Source: Hymenobacter sp. (GTDB lineage Bacteria > Bacteroidota > Bacteroidia > Cytophagales > Hymenobacteraceae). From it: 6,095 nucleotides of DNA. The position numbers and the translations under genes are program-made. The notes beneath the pieces are model-generated. The model was not told where the DNA came from and ran no database searches. It saw nothing but the letters and a program-made list of their open reading frames with translations. Shown here one piece after another: positions 1 through 4,200 of this stretch (its first letter is position 1; every line of letters starts with the position of its first letter). The stretch covers positions 1 through 6,095 of the forward strand of contig JANYFQ010000512.1 of NCBI GenBank assembly GCA_025362615.1, written 5' to 3'.

Positions 1-775
1 CGCCGCTCGTGGCCCAGCGCCCGCTGCCGTCGCTGGCCGCGTAGGCCGCCACAAACACCTCGGAGCCGGAGCCGGTCAGCGCCGGCTGCCCGCCAAAGAC
101 GGCGCTGCTGCTCTGGAAAAAGCCCGTCACGTACACCCCGCCCAGGCCGTCGGCCGCGATGCCGTAGCCCTCGTCGGGGCCGAAGCCGCCGCCGCTTTTG
201 GCCCAGCGGCCCGCGCCGTTGCTGCCCTCGTAGGCCGCCACAAACACCTCTGTGCTGGTGCCCGTCAGGGCGGGCTGCCCGCCGAAGGTGGCGCTGCCGC
301 CCTGGAACAAGCCCGTCACGAAGACCCCGCCCAGCCCGTCGGCCGCAATGCCGGTGCCCACCTCGTTGCTGGCGGCGGCCCCGTTGCCGCCGCTTTTGGC
401 CCAGCGCCCAGCGCCGGTGCCGGCCTCGTAGGCCGCCACAAATACTTCGTAGTTGGTGCCGGTCAGGGCCGGCTGCCCGCCGAAGGTGGCGCTGGTGGTG
501 AAGAAGCCCGTCACGAAGACCCCGCCCAGGCCATCGGCCGCGATGCCGTTGCCCTGGTCGGCGGCGGCCCCGCCGCCGCTCTTGGCCCAGCGCTCGGCGC
601 CGGTGCTGGCCTCGTAGGCCACCACAAACACTTCCTGGCCGGTGCCGCCCAGGGCGGGCTGCCCGCCAAAGTTGGCGCTGGTGTCAAAGTAGCCCGTAGC
701 GTACACGCCCCCCTGCCCGTCGGCCGCGATGCCCTGGCCGAACTCGTTGTTGGCGCCCCCGCCGCTTTTGGCCCA
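1..775 (-). repeat. Tandem SBBP-like blade repeats (four full units plus the start of a fifth)
   Basis: Marked from the Trp of each WAKSGG motif, the units are 590-775 (62 aa), 404-589 (62 aa), 206-403 (66 aa) and 17-205 (63 aa), and another begins at 16. The third unit is longer because of small insertions next to GNGAAASNE and QGGS. Each unit has the same pattern: WAKSGG, a variable Asn/Asp/Glu-rich loop, GIAADGLGGV(F/Y)VTG, a variable aromatic stretch, (A/V)(T/V/N)FGGQPAL, a variable four- to five-residue loop, then EVFV(A/V)AY. The array continues out of the window, so the number of blades and ring closure cannot be judged. Confidence 0.88.
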
Positions 776-1075
776 GGCCCAGGTGGCGGTGCCGGGGTTG
801 TAGCGGGCCACAAACGCGTCCAGGCCGCCCGCGCTGGTCAGCACGGTGCTGCCAAAGGCCACCTGCCCGTTGAAGTTGCCCGTCACGAACACCGCCCCGG
901 TGGTCTTGTCCACGGCCGTGGCCTGGATTCGGGCCGTGCCGCCGACCGAAGTCTGGGTAAGGGCCAGGGCACTTTGCCAGGCCGGCGTGGTTTGGGCCGG
1001 GGCCAGCACCGGGGCCAGCAGGCCCAGCAGCAGCCCGCAGGCCATCCGCAACGAGGAGAGGAAACTGTTTTTCAT
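1..1075 (-). CDS. Secreted SBBP-type beta-propeller repeat protein, 3'-truncated
   Basis: The frame is open for 358 codons from ATG at 1075-1073 to the window edge, with no stop or frameshift. The chosen start gives a textbook Sec signal peptide: basic residues K2 and R10, a hydrophobic core (GLLLGLLAPVLA) and likely cleavage at APA|Q after residue 27. A divergent first unit (about residues 43-98, with TGAVFVTGNF) is followed by near-identical blades built on RWAKSGG, GIAADGLGGVFVTG, FGGQPALTG and EVFVAAYE. This matches the SBBP beta-propeller family (consensus D..GNvYvtG.f). An in-frame ATG at 1165 with no intervening stop would add 30 residues, but it would bury the signal peptide, so it is less likely. 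The product is probably exported. A T9SS tail would be expected at the unseen C-terminus but cannot be confirmed. The gene follows a strong terminator and so is probably transcribed on its own. Function and ligand are unknown. Confidence 0.93.
   Translation of the reverse strand, partial: MKNSFLSSLRMACGLLLGLLAPVLAPAQTTPAWQSALALTQTSVGGTARIQATAVDKTTGAVFVTGNFNGQVAFGSTVLTSAGGLDAFVARYNPGTATWAWAKSGGGANNEFGQGIAADGQGGVYATGYFDTSANFGGQPALGGTGQEVFVVAYEASTGAERWAKSGGGAAADQGNGIAADGLGGVFVTGFFTTSATFGGQPALTGTNYEVFVAAYEAGTGAGRWAKSGGNGAAASNEVGTGIAADGLGGVFVTGLFQGGSATFGGQPALTGTSTEVFVAAYEGSNGAGRWAKSGGGFGPDEGYGIAADGLGGVYVTGFFQSSSAVFGGQPALTGSGSEVFVAAYAASDGSGRWATSG
995..1075 (-). other. Sec signal peptide of the SBBP-repeat protein
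   Basis: The first 27 residues have a short basic n-region (K2, R10), a Leu/Ala-rich core and an A-P-A cleavage motif before Q28. C13 is not in a lipobox, because the residues before it are R-M-A and lie ahead of the hydrophobic core. Signal peptidase I processing is therefore expected, rather than lipoprotein anchoring. Confidence 0.88.
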
Positions 1076-1158
1076 GGGACGAAAAGGAAAGAAAGACGCC
1101 GCGCCCACCCACAGCGGCGGCGCAGCGACAAAGGTCCGGGCCCATGCAAGCCCCCGCA

Positions 1159-1176
1159 ATGACATAAAAGGGTCAT
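1159..1176. promoter_or_regulatory. Possible operator-like dyad upstream of the SBBP-repeat gene
   Basis: ATGAC and GTCAT form a 5-bp inverted repeat separated by an AT-rich 8-bp spacer. The site lies 84-101 bp upstream of the chosen start codon and is the most AT-rich spot in the intergenic region. It sits between the terminator and the gene, where the promoter must be. No convincing Bacteroidota promoter (TTTG near -33 with TAnnTTTG near -7) could be placed around it. The short arms could occur by chance. Confidence 0.2.
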
Positions 1177-1220
1177 ACCGGCCGCCCCGGTTTCCCGCCG
1201 TTTTCCCCGCCTCGGCGCAC

Positions 1221-1250
1221 AAAAAAAGAGCCGCCCCGGTGGGGCGGCTC
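1221..1250 (-). terminator. Rho-independent terminator of the large T9SS gene
   Basis: On the minus strand a perfect 10-bp GC-rich stem (GAGCCGCCCC pairing with GGGGCGGCTC, positions 1250-1241 and 1237-1228) encloses an ACC loop and is followed at once by seven T residues (1227-1221). It starts 29 nt after the TAG stop. The plus-strand reading has no T tract after the stem, so termination should act on minus-strand transcripts only. Confidence 0.93.
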
Positions 1251-1279
1251 CTCTCCAAAAGCACCGAAACCAGCGCCGG

Positions 1280-4200
1280 CTACTCCACCAGCAGGCGGGC
1301 CGTGGCGGCGGCGCAGCGCACGGTGTACACGCCGGAGGCAAGCCCCGCCAGGTCCAGCGCCAGGGTGGCCGCTTGGGCCGGCAGCGTCGTCTTCCGCACC
1401 ACCCGGCCCAGCGCGTCGGCCACGGTCACGGCCCGCGCCTGGGCGGCGGCGGGCAGCGCCAGCGTCACGGCCGAGCGGGCCGGGTTGGGGGCCAGCGTCA
1501 GCAAGGCTTCGGTTGCGGCGGTAGTGGCGGCCAGCGGGCCGGCGGCCGGGCCGAAGGCCAGCACGAAGCGGCCCGCCAGCGAGCCCGCCGCGGCGGCCGT
1601 GAAGGCGTAAGCCATGCCGGGCAGCAGCAGGCGGCGGGTGCCGGTGGCATTGTCCACCAGGTAGGCCGAGAGGCCAGCGGGGAGATGGGACAACTGGGCC
1701 GTACAGGCGTACGCCCCGGCGGCGGGCACCGAAACCTGGAGGGGGATGACCGTGCCAACGGCAAACGCCGCCCGCCCGTCGATGGCCAGCGCCTCGCCGG
1801 TGGCGGCGGCGCTGCTCAGGTTGAGGCCGCTGGGGTTGGCCAGCTTGGCCGCGTCGTAGGCTGCGTCCACGCCCGCCGTGGCACCGGCCTCGGCGTACAC
1901 AAACACGTTATCCGAAGCGCCGGTGCCGGCCAGCGCGAGCTGCACCAGGGGCCGGGTGTCGGCCGCGCCGCGCCGCACGGCTACTTGCTGGGCGTAGTCG
2001 GTGAGGCGGTGGGCGTTGCGGAAGGTAAGCGTACCGGCGGTTTGGCCGGGGGTGACGCGCACAAAGAAGCCCTGGCTGCTGCCGATGAAGCTGCTGCTGC
2101 CCACGCCGTTCACGGCCGAGCGGTAGCTGCCGCCGTACTGGCTGCTGCTCTCAAACACGTAGAAGGCCGCATCCATCCCCGGCCGGTCGGCCGTCGTGAC
2201 GAGGCTCCAGTCGATGGGGGCCGGGTAGGGGTTGCCCACCAGGTGCAGGCCCTCGCCGCCCACCGCGCCCGTGGCGCGGGGCAGGGCGCGGGCGTAGTCG
2301 CCGGTGTTGAGCGTGCCGGTGAAGTCCACCAGCTCCGTGCCGCGCAGGTTCACGGCGTAGCCGGTGCCGGGCACGAAAGCATCCGTCGCCAGGAGCGAAA
2401 ACCAGCCTTTGTCAAACCCGGTGTAGGGGCTGGCGGCGGTGGCCAGGCGGGCCTGGTCGTAGCCCAGCACGGTGGGGAAGCCGGCGACCGGGTGGGCCGT
2501 GGCGCGGGTGTTGTAGGCCGCATCGAAGACGGGCGTGAACGTGGCCGTTGCCAGGTCGGCCATGTTGTTGCCGCGCACCGGGCTGCTGTAGTGGCGGTAG
2601 CCCAGGCCGGGGTTGGCGGTGGTCAGGTAGCGCTGCACGGTGGCGGGGCCGTTTACCACGCCGGTGCCGCTGTTCACGACCAGGGCCGTGCCCGTGGCGG
2701 TGGAGCGCAGCGTGAACGGGTGGCCGCCGGTGGTCAGGTCGCCCGTCAGCGCCAGCACCTGGGTCACGGCAAAGCGGGCCGCGCCGGTGGATGGGCCGAC
2801 GAGCGATGCCCCGAAGGAAAGCACCGTCAGGTTGGCAAAAGTGGTGGCGGCGCTGCTTTGCAAATCGGCCGGGGCCGTGCCGCCCACCACCAGGGTGCCG
2901 CCGCTGCCGTCGGGGTTGAGGGCGTAGGTGCCGTCGTTCCTGAAGTCGCCGCTCAGCGTGAGGGTGCCCAGGGTGTGGGTGAGGGTGGCGCCGGGTTCGA
3001 TGGTGAGGGTGCCGGCCTGGGCCGCAGCGGCCGTGGTCAGGGCCGGCATCCGGCGGGCGGCGTTGTCGATGCTCACGTAGAGGGCAGCGGTGGGCACCTG
3101 GGCCGGGGTCCAGTTGGCGGGGTCAAACCAGCTGCTGCTCACGCTGCCGTTCCAGCGCACGGCCGTGGCGGTGTAGGTGAGGCTGAAGGCCGGGGCGGCG
3201 GTGTTGCCATTGCCGGCCGGGTCGGTCGCCGCGTTGGCGGCAATGTTCACCGCGACCACGCCGCTGGTGGCCGGGGTTACGTCAAACGTGTAGCCCGCGC
3301 CGCTGCCAGCGAAGTTGCTCGCTGTGCCGTTGGTCACGGCCACGTCGAGGAGCACGAAGCCCGTCACGTTCTCCGAGAACGTCACCGTCACCGGGATGGG
3401 CGCGGTGCTGGTGGGGCTGCCGGCCGCGCTGCCAATGGCCACCGTGGGCACGGTGGCATCCACCGTGAAGCCGTTGGTGTTGCTCGCGGCGCTGGTGCTG
3501 CCGTTGGCCGTGGCCGTGGCATTCACCGTGTGGGTGCCGTCGGCCAGGGCGATGGGCTGGGTCAGGCTCCAGGTGCCGCCGGCCGTGGCCGTGGTGCTGC
3601 CGATGGTTGCCCCGTCCACCGCTACCGTGATGGCGCTGCCGGCCGGGCCGGTGCCCGCGTAGGTGGGCGTGTTGTCGTTGGTCAGGCTCACGTGGGCCGG
3701 GGCCGTCACCACCGGGGCCGCCGTGGCGGCGGCCGTGGCAAACGTCGCGCTGCTGCCGTAGCTCGTGCCCACGCCGTTGGTGGCGTAGGCCCGCACGGTG
3801 TAGGTGGTGCCGGCCGCCAGGCCCGAGGGGTTGCCCGAGAAGCTGCCCGTGCCCGCGCCGATGCTCACCTGGGTGCTGCCCACGCCGCCGATGCTGGGCG
3901 TGCCCGTGCCGGCCACGTACACCACGCCCCGGTCCGTCACGGGGTCGCCGCCGTCACCCGTCACGTTGCCGCCGAGGACGGCGCTGCTGGCCGTGGTGCC
4001 GGTCGGGGTGGCCGTGGTCACGGTCGGGGCCGTCGTCACGGTGAAGGCCACGCCGTTGCTCGTGCCGTTGGCCGTGGTCACGCTCACGTTGCCCGTCGTC
4101 GCGCCCGGCGGCACGGTGGCCGTCAGGCTGGTGGCCGAGGTGAAAGTGACGGCGCTCGCCGCCGTGCCATTGAAGCTCACCGCGCTGCCGGCCGTGAAGT

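Larger units (their letters stand above)
1076..1279. other. Intergenic region between two convergent-function, co-oriented genes
   Basis: This 204-bp stretch holds the terminator of the upstream gene (1221-1250), an AT-rich dyad (1159-1176) and a pyrimidine-rich leader (minus strand, about 1096-1076) directly before the SBBP-gene ATG. No purine-rich Shine-Dalgarno sequence is present, which is common in Bacteroidota. A TTTG at 1132-1129 could be a -33 element, but no matching TAnnTTTG lies at the right distance. No small gene or structured RNA other than the terminator was found. Confidence 0.6.

Noticed and set aside
1036..1040. Lipoprotein anchor at C13 of the SBBP protein
   Set aside because: The residues before the Cys (R-M-A) do not form a lipobox and the hydrophobic core follows rather than precedes it.
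684..1145. 153-codon minus-strand frame overlapping the SBBP gene start
   Set aside because: It lies in another frame over the SBBP repeats and gives an Arg/Gly-rich product without domains, while the overlapped frame has a signal peptide and clear repeats.
846..1610. 254-codon plus-strand open frame crossing the intergenic region
   Set aside because: It is antisense to both real genes and spans the terminator. Its product is a low-complexity Ala/Arg/Pro/Ser-rich sequence with no recognisable domain, as expected from the reverse strand of GC-rich coding DNA.
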